Shown here piece after piece: positions 23,598-31,336 of a stretch of 33,226 nt of DNA. The DNA lies in contig CANAQK010000016.1 of the NCBI GenBank assembly GCA_947363605.1, positions 1 through 33,226 of the forward strand, given 5' to 3'. The notes below the pieces were generated by a model. It saw nothing but the letters and a program-made list of their open reading frames with translations, did no database searches and had not been told where the DNA came from. Position numbers and translations under genes: made by a program. The number at the start of each line of letters is the position of its first letter. Positions within the stretch are counted from its first letter, which is position 1. Source of the DNA: an uncultured Clostridia bacterium. Lineage in GTDB: Bacteria > Bacillota > Clostridia > Oscillospirales > Ruminococcaceae.

Positions 23598-23757
23598 GAG
23601 CCTGTTTAAAATCCCTCGGCGTAGGTCTTAGCGGTGTATTTTCCGCTCTGACTGCGTTCAAAATCCTCGGAATCCGGCAAGGATTCCTGCGTTTTTTGCC
23701 TTGCCGGGCCAAAAATCCCTCCGCCATCCCTACACGCTGAGCTCTTGAACAAGCTCT
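23597..23757. mobile_element. MITE-like element with imperfect terminal repeats
   Basis: The left end AGAGCCTGTTTAAAA (23597-23611) and the right end, read on the other strand, AGAGCTTGTTCAAGA (23757-23743), agree at 12 of 15 positions. Inside is a perfect 9-bp inverted repeat CCGGCAAGG/CCTTGCCGG (23674-23682 and 23699-23707), and no gene. About 160 bases with terminal inverted repeats suggest a non-autonomous transposable element. No clear target-site duplication is visible. The stem could also serve as a terminator for the upstream gene. Confidence 0.4.
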
Positions 23758-23763
23758 CATATG

Positions 23764-23814
23764 ATTTCTTGATAAAAAGATAAAAACCGTTTTATCGAAA
23801 ATTCGTATAAAACC
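23764..23814 (+). repeat. Interspersed palindromic repeat, copy C
   Basis: It reads ATTTCTTGATAAAAAGA at the left and CGTTTTATCGAAAATTCG then TATAAAA at the right, matching copy A (61-107) in the same orientation and the ends of copy B (19106-19217). It lies directly after the MITE-like element and before the glycosylase gene, whose ribosome binding site follows about 17 bases later. Confidence 0.6.
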
Positions 23815-23843
23815 CCATCCCCCTCTGCGAAAGGAGAATCTTT

Positions 23844-24359
23844 TTGGAACCTCAAACCGTGATCCATGCGTTTGAACCCGCGTTCGACGCCCATTCCCAG
23901 GTGCTGGTTCTGGGGACGATGCCCTCCCCCAAATCCCGGGAAAACGGTTTTTACTATAACCACCCTCAAAACCGATTCTGGCGGGTTCTGGCCGATCTGC
24001 TGGGCGAGCCGCTCCCCCAGGACAATATCCAGAAAGCCAGCCTGCTCCGCCGTCACCGGATCGCCCTCTGGGATGTGCTCTACTCCTGCGAAATCGCCGG
24101 GGCCGACGATTCCAGCATCCGCCAGCCTGTCCCCAACAACCTCCGCCAGGTGCTCGACGCTGCCCCCATCCGCGCCATCTTCACCACCGGAACCAAGGCG
24201 GCTTCGCTCTACCGGCGGTTCTGCCTCCCTCAAACCGGGATCGAGGCAATCCCACTGCCATCCACCAGCCCGGCTAATTGCCGCCACTACCAGTACGAAG
24301 ATCTGGTACGGGCTTATTCCGTCATCCTGCCCTATCTGGAAGAAACAAAGGAGAATTGA
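23844..24359 (+). CDS. Hypoxanthine-DNA glycosylase-like (UDG superfamily)
   Basis: Protein of 171 residues in the uracil-DNA glycosylase superfamily, closest by motif to the family 6 hypoxanthine-DNA glycosylases (DNA-deoxyinosine glycosylase). These remove deaminated adenine from DNA. The diagnostic N-terminal block is VLGTMPSPKSRENGFYYNHP, followed by QNRFWRVLADLLGE, then ALWDVLYSCEIAGADDSSI, and the C-terminal LPSTSPAN loop. The start codon is TTG at 23844, preceded by AAAGGAG. It ends two bases before the ArsC-like gene, and the spacing implies an operon. A related G:T/U mismatch glycosylase role is the main alternative. Confidence 0.85.
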   Translation: MEPQTVIHAFEPAFDAHSQVLVLGTMPSPKSRENGFYYNHPQNRFWRVLADLLGEPLPQDNIQKASLLRRHRIALWDVLYSCEIAGADDSSIRQPVPNNLRQVLDAAPIRAIFTTGTKAASLYRRFCLPQTGIEAIPLPSTSPANCRHYQYEDLVRAYSVILPYLEETKEN

Positions 24360-24361
24360 TC

Positions 24362-24727
24362 ATGACTTATTTATTCTTAGAATACGCCAAATGCTCGACC
24401 TGCCAAAAAGCCCGGAAATTTTTAGAAAACCACTCTGTGCCCTTCTCTGTCCGGCCAATCGCCGGGCAAAACCCCTCTGCCGAAGAGCTGGCCGAATGGG
24501 TCCGTTTGAGCGGGCTGCCGCTTAAACGGTTTTTCAATACCAGCGGGCTGGTTTACAAGTCCATGGGCCTCAAGGACAAGCTCCCCGGCATGACGGAGGA
24601 AGAACAGCTCCGCCTGCTCGGGTCGGACGGGATGCTGGTCAAGCGCCCGCTCCTGATCGGGGACGGTTTTGTCCTGGTTGGGTTCAAAGAACCGGAGTGG
24701 CTGGAAAAATTGGGCCTGTCGGAATAA
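24362..24727 (+). CDS. ArsC/Spx-family thioredoxin-fold protein
   Basis: Protein of 121 residues in the ArsC/Spx/YffB family. It starts MTYLFLEYAKCSTCQKARKF, with a CxxC pair (Cys11 and Cys14) at the thioredoxin-fold active-site position. The later blocks LPLKRFFNTSGLVYKSMGLKDKL and LVKRPLLIGDGFVLVGF are the family signature. A CxxC is shared with Spx/MgsR regulators, while true arsenate reductases use a single Cys. The function could be redox or regulatory; arsenate reduction is not supported by context. The ribosome binding site AAAGGAG lies at the end of the glycosylase gene, so the two are coupled. Confidence 0.88.
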   Translation: MTYLFLEYAKCSTCQKARKFLENHSVPFSVRPIAGQNPSAEELAEWVRLSGLPLKRFFNTSGLVYKSMGLKDKLPGMTEEEQLRLLGSDGMLVKRPLLIGDGFVLVGFKEPEWLEKLGLSE

Positions 24728-24743
24728 GCCCGGAGCCCTCCCT

Positions 24744-24781
24744 GCCGCTTTCCCTGTATAATACGGGGAAGGCGGCTTTTT
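24744..24781 (+). terminator. Terminator of the glycosylase/ArsC-like operon
   Basis: The stem GCCGCTTTCCC (24744-24754) pairs with GGGAAGGCGGC (24766-24776) with one T-G wobble and is followed by TTTTT. It lies 16 bases after the ArsC-like stop codon. Confidence 0.85.
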
Positions 24782-24893
24782 ATCGTTCAATTTTTGTAAA
24801 TTAAGTAAAGTTTACTAATTTGTTTTTAGGTAATATGACTAAACAAAAACTTTTTCTTTGGTGGTTAATGCCAATGAATTCCCGATAAAAATA

Positions 24894-24902
24894 TGCTATA
24901 AT
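24894..24902 (+). promoter_or_regulatory. Extended -10 promoter of the amidase cluster
   Basis: TGC followed by TATAAT (24897-24902) is a good extended -10, but no convincing -35 lies 16-18 bases upstream. Transcription near 24909 would give a leader of about 100 bases. The rest of 24782-24893 is AT-rich with no other signal seen. Confidence 0.55.
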
Positions 24903-25008
24903 AGGAAATATAGAAGAACAACGGCGCCGCCAGCGTCGGGGTATTCCAGATTCATTTTAACTGCGCAGAAAGAAATGAGAAAAATTAAAAAAATCGGAGG
25001 ACACTAAT

Positions 25009-26226
25009 ATGTTGAAGAAAAGATTAGCATCCCTGCTCTCCCTTGCCCTTTGCGCTTCGGTTTTCTTCTCTGGCACAGCTTATGCTGCTGAACCGGAAGA
25101 AAACGATCAAGTCCAGAACGCTTATGAACTGGCAACACAGGCTTTATCCGATTTTAACCGGGCTGAATATCTATATGAAGACATAGATTTGTCCGAATAT
25201 GTCGCAGACCCAGACCTGCTCACATATCTGGAAAATAAAGCGGACGCTTTGCAGGTTAAATCCATACAGCCGACCTTCGATAAAGTGAACTTCAAAGACG
25301 GCTTTACCCTGCTGTCACACACGGTTTCTGATAATCTGGTATCCATGAATATCCTGTCTCAATGCAGCTACAATTACGCGGATTTATTGGATGTTGATTC
25401 CGGTTCATCCTACGGCGTAACCATTACAATCGACACGCTGACCAATCGTATCACGAAGTGGGAAACCAACGACGAATACGACGAAGAGTATCAGTCCCTC
25501 ATGAACACGAGCACATATTCGGCAGCAGACCCCTCAGACGCACAGGAAACGATTTATAATAACTATCAGGAGTATTACAGCTCCCTGTTCAACCCTGAAA
25601 ATGCAATTACAGAAGAAGCGGAGATTTTAAGCGATCCTGGGGCAAATACAAGAGCCGTAACCACGTTGAACAAATCGGCGATCGTTTCCTGGGCAAATTC
25701 AAACCATGATAAAAAGCCTCCTCGCAGTGGAGACGGAAGCACACCCTATTATGATTTTTCAAAAGTTCCGGGCAATTATGACTGCACCAATTTTGTCTCG
25801 CACGCTTTATTAGCGGGCGGCGCGACAAAGAATACTTCTTCCAAAGATGATAAGGGATGGTATTACAGCAGTATGTCCAACCGCTCCACCTCCTGGTCCG
25901 GCGTACCGAATCTGTACAACTTTTTAACCAGATCTTCCACAACAAAAGGGCCGAAAGGTTCTTCCAGCGCATACTCAACCTTTTCCTCCTCTGTAACAAG
26001 TCGCCCCTATGAAGCCGGGGATGTCATACAATTCAGAGACTTATATAATACTATGTGGAGACACTCAGGGATTATCTCAGGATATTACAGCCCCGATGGA
26101 ACCCATCTGGCGGCAATGGTTACGTGTAGAACTTCAGAACTGGCATCTGAATGCAATAAAAAAGCAGAAGAGATGTCTTATGGAGACAAAAGGGTCATCC
26201 GTTTATATGCCAACTATACCTCATAA
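25009..26226 (+). CDS. Secreted amidase-like protein (Amidase_6 domain)
   Basis: Exported protein of 405 residues. A signal peptide (positive MLKKR, hydrophobic core, cleavage likely after AYA at residue 26) is followed by an N-terminal domain of about 130 residues. A C-terminal putative amidase domain (about 218-405) starts LNKSAIVSWANSN. The latter has the papain-like NYDCTNFVSHALLAGG with candidate catalytic Cys259, and WRHSGIISGYY with candidate His352, as in the Amidase_6 family. Cell-wall peptide cleavage is a likely role but unproven. The N-terminal domain contains DLSEYVADPDLLTYLE (60-75), which is also found in the two lipoproteins that follow. It is first in a run of five related genes. 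Confidence 0.82.
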   Translation: MLKKRLASLLSLALCASVFFSGTAYAAEPEENDQVQNAYELATQALSDFNRAEYLYEDIDLSEYVADPDLLTYLENKADALQVKSIQPTFDKVNFKDGFTLLSHTVSDNLVSMNILSQCSYNYADLLDVDSGSSYGVTITIDTLTNRITKWETNDEYDEEYQSLMNTSTYSAADPSDAQETIYNNYQEYYSSLFNPENAITEEAEILSDPGANTRAVTTLNKSAIVSWANSNHDKKPPRSGDGSTPYYDFSKVPGNYDCTNFVSHALLAGGATKNTSSKDDKGWYYSSMSNRSTSWSGVPNLYNFLTRSSTTKGPKGSSSAYSTFSSSVTSRPYEAGDVIQFRDLYNTMWRHSGIISGYYSPDGTHLAAMVTCRTSELASECNKKAEEMSYGDKRVIRLYANYTS

Positions 26227-26254
26227 ACAATAAAATTCAGAAAGGATACTTGAT

Positions 26255-26950
26255 ATGAAAAAACTCCTCTTATCCATCCTTCTTACCCTCTGCCTTTTCT
26301 CCTCCGGGTGCAGTCCGCCCGCCCCGGAGCCTGAGCCGGAATCCCAACCGGAATCCTCGTCAGCGGTCAGCGAAACCTCTTCGCAGGAGGAGGAGCCGGT
26401 ATCCTCCCAGCGGGAATATCTGCCGAAATATGAGGATCACACTTCGGTGTTCGACTTTGAAACCGTCATTGCCCTCTGTTTCGACGCCTTGACGGAATAC
26501 CAAAGCGCGCTCGTCACGGCATACAAAACCGGGGAGGAAACCAAGGTGGATTTCAGCAAATATATTGAAAATCCGGATTTAATCGCCTATATGGAACAGC
26601 AGCTCCGCTTGGGCCTTGGCTATCAGGGGGCGTATTCCTTGCGTGAATTTGACCAGCTCGGTTTGGTGGAATATGATTATTTTTCAAAGAATGGAATATA
26701 TCTCCTCATCGGCTATGAGGATTGGGGAACCGTCCAGTTTATCGTCAAACACAACGGTGAACGGTTCGTGATCGCGGAGTGGCTCAACAACGCCAAAGAT
26801 TCGGTGGACGCGCTCTTACGAGGGGGACACCTCCGGGATGTCAACAACGGGCCCCTCTATTGGGACGACTATGATCCGGAAGAGCTGCAAAAGGCGATCG
26901 ACGAACGGATCGAATATTTTGCCTCCGGCCCAATCGACCCCGTAAAATAA
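26255..26950 (+). CDS. Lipoprotein sharing a domain with the secreted amidase (1)
   Basis: Predicted lipoprotein of 231 residues with signal peptide and lipobox LFSSGC (Cys19), so it would be anchored to the outer face of the membrane. A Pro/Glu/Ser-rich linker (about 20-58) precedes a globular domain with DFSKYIENPDLIAYME (99-114). That motif is very like DLSEYVADPDLLTYLE of the secreted amidase encoded just upstream. No amidase part is present, so it is the amidase's N-terminal domain alone on a membrane anchor. An accessory, inhibitor or docking role is conceivable. AAAGGA lies eight bases before the ATG. The next gene is a close duplicate. Confidence 0.8.
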   Translation: MKKLLLSILLTLCLFSSGCSPPAPEPEPESQPESSSAVSETSSQEEEPVSSQREYLPKYEDHTSVFDFETVIALCFDALTEYQSALVTAYKTGEETKVDFSKYIENPDLIAYMEQQLRLGLGYQGAYSLREFDQLGLVEYDYFSKNGIYLLIGYEDWGTVQFIVKHNGERFVIAEWLNNAKDSVDALLRGGHLRDVNNGPLYWDDYDPEELQKAIDERIEYFASGPIDPVK

Positions 26951-26977
26951 AGGAGATGATCCCATGACCCGCTGGAA
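26949..26977 (+). repeat. 29-bp start module, first of three copies
   Basis: A 29-bp sequence from AAAGGAGATGATC through CATGACCCGCTGGAA contains the ribosome binding site and the first codons (MTRWK). It recurs at 27652-27680 with one mismatch and at 28344-28372 exactly. It is placed before a lipoprotein, a membrane-anchored protein and a pseudogene, so the same translation start is joined to unrelated bodies. Confidence 0.85.
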
Positions 26978-27653
26978 GCTCGTCTTATCCATCCTTCTTA
27001 CCCTCTGCCTTTTCTGCTCCGGGTGCAGTCCTCCTGCCCCGGAGCCTGAGCCGGAATCTTCGAAGGCGGTCGGCGAAACCTCTTCGCAGGAGGAAGAGCC
27101 GGTTTCCTCCCAGCGGGAATATCTGCCAAAGCATGATGATTACATTTCGGCATTCGACTTTGAAACCATCTATACCCTGTGTTGTGACGCCTTGACGGAA
27201 TTCCAAAGTGCGCTCGTCACGGCATACGAAACCGGAAATGAAACCAAGGTGGATTTCAGCAAATATATTGAAAACCCGGATTTAATCGCCTATATGGAAA
27301 AGCAGCTGGAACTGGGTCTAAGATTTCAGGGGCTTTATCCTTATAGAGAATTTGATGAGCTCGGCCTGGTCGAATATTCTTATTGGTCAAAGAACGGAAT
27401 ATATCTTCGGATCGCCTATGAGGATATGGGAACCATCGAGTTTATCGTCCATCGCGCCGATGAACGGTTTGTCATTTTGGAGTGGTTCAACGATACCAAA
27501 GATTCGATGGACACGCTTTTACGAGGAGGGCACCTCCGGGATATCAAAGACGGACCCCTCTATTGGGACGACTATGATCCTGAGGAACTGCAAAAGGCGA
27601 TCGACGAACGGATCGAATATTTTGCCTCCGGCCCAATCGACCCCGTAAAATAA
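26964..27653 (+). CDS. Lipoprotein sharing a domain with the secreted amidase (2)
   Basis: Tandem duplicate of the preceding lipoprotein, 229 residues, with lipobox LFCSGC (Cys21) and the same acidic linker and DFSKYIENPDLIAYME motif. The last 33 residues (GPLYWDDYDPEELQKAIDER and onward) are identical in both, and the linker is nearly so, while the middle has diverged. Its first residues (MTRWKL) differ from the first copy (MKKLLL) and instead match the following membrane protein, through a shared 29-bp start module. This points to duplication with later recombination or gene conversion. Function unknown; probably surface-anchored like its twin. Confidence 0.8.
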   Translation: MTRWKLVLSILLTLCLFCSGCSPPAPEPEPESSKAVGETSSQEEEPVSSQREYLPKHDDYISAFDFETIYTLCCDALTEFQSALVTAYETGNETKVDFSKYIENPDLIAYMEKQLELGLRFQGLYPYREFDELGLVEYSYWSKNGIYLRIAYEDMGTIEFIVHRADERFVILEWFNDTKDSMDTLLRGGHLRDIKDGPLYWDDYDPEELQKAIDERIEYFASGPIDPVK

Positions 27654-27666
27654 AGGAGATGATCGC

Positions 27667-28326
27667 ATGACCCGCTGGAAAGAACTCCCCCCGAAAAAGC
27701 AGCTTCTGATCGGCCTGTCTATTTTGGTGATCCTGGCCGCAGGGCTGATCGCCTTCTTTACGATCTTCCACACGGCCAAAAAGCAGAATCTCAAGGCAAA
27801 CGCCGACCTCATCCTCGAGCTGGACGGAAAAGAAGCCTACCTCCCCTGCCGGGTGGGGGACGCGCCTTTTCGATTTGACCCTCCTCCCCGCAACGCGCTG
27901 ACCCCGATCAGCAAAAGCACATCCTCGGACACAGCCCTCAAACGGAATTTTCCCGAAGGAAGATGGGACGGGGAGCATCGGTTTGAGCTGATCGGCTACA
28001 ACAACTCCGGCGGAGAAATCGAACTTGTCGACTACATGGTGCGCGGCGTTTGGGCTGTACAAAGCCCCGACGTTGTTGTCCGGGGTGGGAAGCTCGGCGC
28101 AGACCGCAAGGAGTTTGTGTCCAACGGAATTCAGTGTGGGGATTCCATTGAGGATGTCCGCCGAATCCTCGGGGACGCAGACAAAGTCACCGCCCCGGAC
28201 AAAAGCGAGCTCTATTTCTTTGACGATGAAGCCGGCGGACGGTATATGTTGTCCCTGCTCTATGTTGCATCGGAGCTGTACCAAATCGAGCTGAGTTATA
28301 CCGTCAACGCCCTGCCAAATTCCTGA
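27667..28326 (+). CDS. Membrane-anchored protein of unknown function
   Basis: Protein of 219 residues with one N-terminal transmembrane segment (about 13-34) after MTRWKELPPKK. The bulk is then predicted outside the cell. The C-terminal part contains GIQCGDSIEDVRRILGDADK, a pattern like the small BamE/SmpA-type repeats (G-x-S-x-x-DV-x-x-x-LG), which is suggestive only. AAAGGAG stands seven bases before the ATG, 13 bases after the lipoprotein stop. A disrupted copy of the same gene follows. I do not recognise a named family; its setting suggests it works with the secreted amidase and lipoproteins. Confidence 0.7.
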   Translation: MTRWKELPPKKQLLIGLSILVILAAGLIAFFTIFHTAKKQNLKANADLILELDGKEAYLPCRVGDAPFRFDPPPRNALTPISKSTSSDTALKRNFPEGRWDGEHRFELIGYNNSGGEIELVDYMVRGVWAVQSPDVVVRGGKLGADRKEFVSNGIQCGDSIEDVRRILGDADKVTAPDKSELYFFDDEAGGRYMLSLLYVASELYQIELSYTVNALPNS

Positions 28327-28358
28327 ACTACCTTGATTTTATAAAAGGAGATGATCCC

Positions 28359-29013
28359 ATGACCCGCTGGAAAGAACTCCCCCCCGAAAAAGCAGCTTCT
28401 AATCGGCCTGTCTATTTTGGTGATCCTGGCCGCAGGGCTGATCGCCTTCTTTACGGTTTCCCACGCTGTCAAAACATAGAAGCTCAAGGCTAAGGCCGAC
28501 TTCATCCTTGTTTTAAGCGGAAAAGAAGCCTATCTCCCCTGCCGGGTGGGGGACGCGCCTTTTCGATTTGATCCTCCTCCCCGCAACGCCCTAACTCCGA
28601 TAGATAAAAGCCTGATCTCAGACAGCGATTTCCCTGAAGGGAAATGGGATGGGGAGCATCGGCTTGAGCTGGTCGGCTGCAATGAATTCCGAGAGGAAAT
28701 GACACTGATGGATTATATCGTGCGCGGGGTTAAAGTGTCAGACCTTCCTGATGTAGTTCTCCGCGGCAGGAAGCTCGATGACGACCACAGTGAGGGATTC
28801 CTAACCCGAGGTATCCGGTGCAGGGATTCGATGGAAGATATCCGCCAAATCCTGGGCGAAGCAGATAAGGCCATTACGCCAGATTGGTACGAAATTTATT
28901 GTTTTGATGAAGGCATCAGCGGTCAATATAGGATCTGTGCAGAATACATTGACCGGAAATTACGGTGGATCAAGCTGGGCTATACGGACGCCCTTGCAGA
29001 AAACCAGGTTTAG
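28359..29013 (+). pseudogene. Broken duplicate of the membrane-anchored protein gene
   Basis: It begins with the same start module and MTRWKELPP codons, but a run of six C in the intact gene is seven C here (28379-28385), shifting the frame. In the original frame a TAG at 28477-28479 replaces a sense codon just after the membrane segment. Downstream the old frame is open to 29013 and still resembles the intact protein (GDAPFRFDPPPRNALTPI, GIRCRDSMEDIRQILGEADK). An internal GTG start at 28546 is in frame but has no ribosome binding site and would lack the membrane anchor. Recent decay is likely; no intact product is expected. Confidence 0.85.
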
Positions 29014-29038
29014 TCTTTTCTGTCCCTCCTAAATTTAT

Positions 29039-29080
29039 AAAAAGTTGTCCATACTCCAAAGGGTATGGACAACTTTTTTC
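29039..29080. terminator. Strong, likely bidirectional terminator
   Basis: A perfect 17-bp inverted repeat (29039-29055 and 29064-29080) has T-run and A-run ends, giving a long stem and a TTTTTT tail on either strand. It closes the amidase/lipoprotein cluster and insulates the glycosyltransferase operon. Confidence 0.92.
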
Positions 29081-29195
29081 GAAAATTTGAAGATTCTTCT
29101 CTGAGCCAATCGTTCCTGTGTATAGAACATTTCGTCTGCTATCACGGTTTTAATTGACAGGCAGCATTTACGATAAAAAGAAAGAAGGAGTCGTT

Positions 29196-30272
29196 ATGAA
29201 ATATCGTATCAGCATGATGTCCCGGGCCAGTTCGGTCAAAGGGCAAGGGGTCGCTTCCGCCTATGAAGAGCAGCTCGGGCTGGTTACGGAGGGGTTGTCC
29301 GACCGTTTTTCAGTCACTGTCAACCGCAATGTTGGCGATATCACCCACTACCACACCGTCAATTTCCCCTTTTTTCTGAGCATCCCGTTTGCCAAGCTGC
29401 GCGGCTCTACCGTAGGATATGTACATTTCCTGCCCGAAACTATGGAACAAAGCCTGAAGCTCCCCCGGGCGGCTAAAAAGCTTTTCTATCGTTACCTGAT
29501 CCAATTTTACGATTCCATGGATTATCTGGTCACCGTCAACCCGTATTTTATCGAACGCCTGGCTGCTTACGGTATTGATCCGGCTAAAGTGACCTATATC
29601 CCGAATTACGTCAGCGACCGGGATTTCTACCCGCTCCCTGCGGACCAAAAACGGGCCCTTCGGCAGCAATACGGGCTGGATCCCGACCGCTTTACGGTGG
29701 TCTGTGCGGGACAGCTGCAAACCCGCAAAGGGATTTTTGATTTTGTCGAATGTGCGCGGCAGCTTCCGGAGGTACAGTTCGTCTGGGCCGGAGGATTTTC
29801 TTTCGGAAAAATCACCGACGGCTATGAAGAAATCCAGAAAGTCCTGGAAAACCCGGGTGAAAACCTGCATTTCACCGGCATTGTCGGAAGGGAGGAAATG
29901 AACGGGATTTACAATCTCGGTGATGTTATGTTCCTGCCCTCCTATGAAGAGCTGTTCCCTATGACGATCCTTGAAGCGATGAACTGCAATATCCCAATCC
30001 TGCTGCGGGACATCCCAATCTATGAGAACATCCTGTTTGATTATTATCTTAAGGAACAGGATTGCACAGGTTTCATCCGTGCAATCCTCCGCCTGCAGGC
30101 GGAGCCGGATTTCTACCAGGAAGCGCTTCAGGCTTCCCGCCGCGGGCAGGAATTTTATAACCGGCGTCATGTCCTTTCCATGTGGGATGAGTTCTATACC
30201 GGCGTCATTCAGGCGCAGGAACGGCGCTCTTCTCTGCGCCGGTTCCGGAAAGGAGCCTCGCATGAAGTCTAA
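29196..30272 (+). CDS. GT4 glycosyltransferase, probably glycolipid synthesis
   Basis: GT-B-fold glycosyltransferase of family 4, 358 residues, lacking membrane segments and acting at the inner membrane face. The C-terminal donor-site region has VCAGQLQTRKGIFDFVECA and the paired-glutamate stretch EELFPMTILEAMNCNIPIL. It resembles the Firmicutes enzymes that add sugars to diacylglycerol (LafA/CpoA type), and the next gene is a flippase-like membrane protein, a common pairing. The ATG at 29196 has AAGGAG five bases upstream; the frame extends to 29154 without a start signal. It ends 11 bases inside the next gene. A capsule or teichoic-acid precursor is the main alternative substrate. Confidence 0.8.
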   Translation: MKYRISMMSRASSVKGQGVASAYEEQLGLVTEGLSDRFSVTVNRNVGDITHYHTVNFPFFLSIPFAKLRGSTVGYVHFLPETMEQSLKLPRAAKKLFYRYLIQFYDSMDYLVTVNPYFIERLAAYGIDPAKVTYIPNYVSDRDFYPLPADQKRALRQQYGLDPDRFTVVCAGQLQTRKGIFDFVECARQLPEVQFVWAGGFSFGKITDGYEEIQKVLENPGENLHFTGIVGREEMNGIYNLGDVMFLPSYEELFPMTILEAMNCNIPILLRDIPIYENILFDYYLKEQDCTGFIRAILRLQAEPDFYQEALQASRRGQEFYNRRHVLSMWDEFYTGVIQAQERRSSLRRFRKGASHEV

Positions 30273-31299
30273 AAAATGGAACCTGTTGATCCTGGCACTG
30301 GTATTTCTCGGCGTATTCGGGCTGGTCATTTATCAAAACGGCGCTGCCCAGCTGTTAAGCCTGTTTAAAAGCATTGAGCCGGGCTGGATGTTCTGCGCGG
30401 CCGGGATGATCATCCTCTATTGGCTGCTGGAGGCCGGAATCCTACATCAAATCACCCGCTCCCTTTACGCCAAACAGCAGTTCCGGAATTCCTTTTCCAC
30501 CTCCATGATCGGCCAGCTTTTCAACTGCATTACCCCTTTTGCCAGCGGCGGACAGCCGATCCAAGCCTATGCGATGGTCAAAAGCGGCGTCCCGCTTGGG
30601 CTGGCAGGCAGCGCGCTGATGGTCAAATTTATCGTTTACCAATGCAGCCTGACCCTCTATTCTTTGGTAGTCCTGCTGTTCTGGTGGCGGGAATTCTCCG
30701 GACAGGTTACCGGTTTTGGCTATCTGGTATTCCTGGGCTTTTCCATCAATACGCTGGTCATGCTGGGGCTGTTCTGCATCTGCTTCTTCCGGCGGTTTAC
30801 CAGGTTCGCTGCAGAAGGGCTTATCCGGCTGCTCGCCCGCCTGCGGGTCGTAAAACAACAGGAGGAAACCCTCGCCTATGCGGAAAAGGAACTGGGGCGT
30901 TTTCACGAAAGCTTTGACCTGATCCGGAGGCATCCGGGCAGTATCGCAGCCAGCGCCCTGCTTTCCCTGCTCCAGCTGACGGTATTTTTCCTGATCCCCT
31001 ATTTTATCTGCCTGGCATTCGGCATTACCGGGACTCCTCCGGGGATGGTAGTTGCTGCGGAATCCTTCGTCACCATGGTTTCCTCCTTTGTCCCGCTGCC
31101 CGGCGCGGCCGGCGGGGCAGAATACAGCTTCCATGTATTTTTCGCCCCCTTTTTCCAGAGTGAAGCCGGGGTTTCTTTAGCGATGCTGCTTTGGCGGATG
31201 ATTACTTTCTACTTCCCGATCCTGGCCGGCTCATTTTTCTTTTTTGCTTCAGGCGCACACCGTTTTTCTGCTGGAAAACAGGGGCAGACTGTGCTATAA
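30262..31299 (+). CDS. Flippase-like membrane protein (LPG_synthase_TM/UPF0104)
   Basis: Polytopic membrane protein of 345 residues with about eight hydrophobic segments. It matches the lysylphosphatidylglycerol synthase transmembrane-region family (the MprF flippase domain without the synthase part). Family blocks are FNCITPFASGGQPIQAYAM (about 84-103), SALMVKFIVYQ and the C-terminal SSFVPLPGAAGGAEYSF. Its start overlaps the glycosyltransferase gene by 11 bases, with AAGGAG upstream inside that gene. It may flip the glycolipid made by the glycosyltransferase, an inference from gene pairing alone. Confidence 0.85.
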   Translation: MKSKKWNLLILALVFLGVFGLVIYQNGAAQLLSLFKSIEPGWMFCAAGMIILYWLLEAGILHQITRSLYAKQQFRNSFSTSMIGQLFNCITPFASGGQPIQAYAMVKSGVPLGLAGSALMVKFIVYQCSLTLYSLVVLLFWWREFSGQVTGFGYLVFLGFSINTLVMLGLFCICFFRRFTRFAAEGLIRLLARLRVVKQQEETLAYAEKELGRFHESFDLIRRHPGSIAASALLSLLQLTVFFLIPYFICLAFGITGTPPGMVVAAESFVTMVSSFVPLPGAAGGAEYSFHVFFAPFFQSEAGVSLAMLLWRMITFYFPILAGSFFFFASGAHRFSAGKQGQTVL

Positions 31300-31336
31300 T
31301 GGCAGAAAACCTTTACTATACCAAGGAGGGATCCGG

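Noticed and set aside
24362..24727. Arsenate resistance gene
   Set aside because: The CxxC pair fits Spx/YffB-like proteins better, and no arsenic regulator or pump is nearby.
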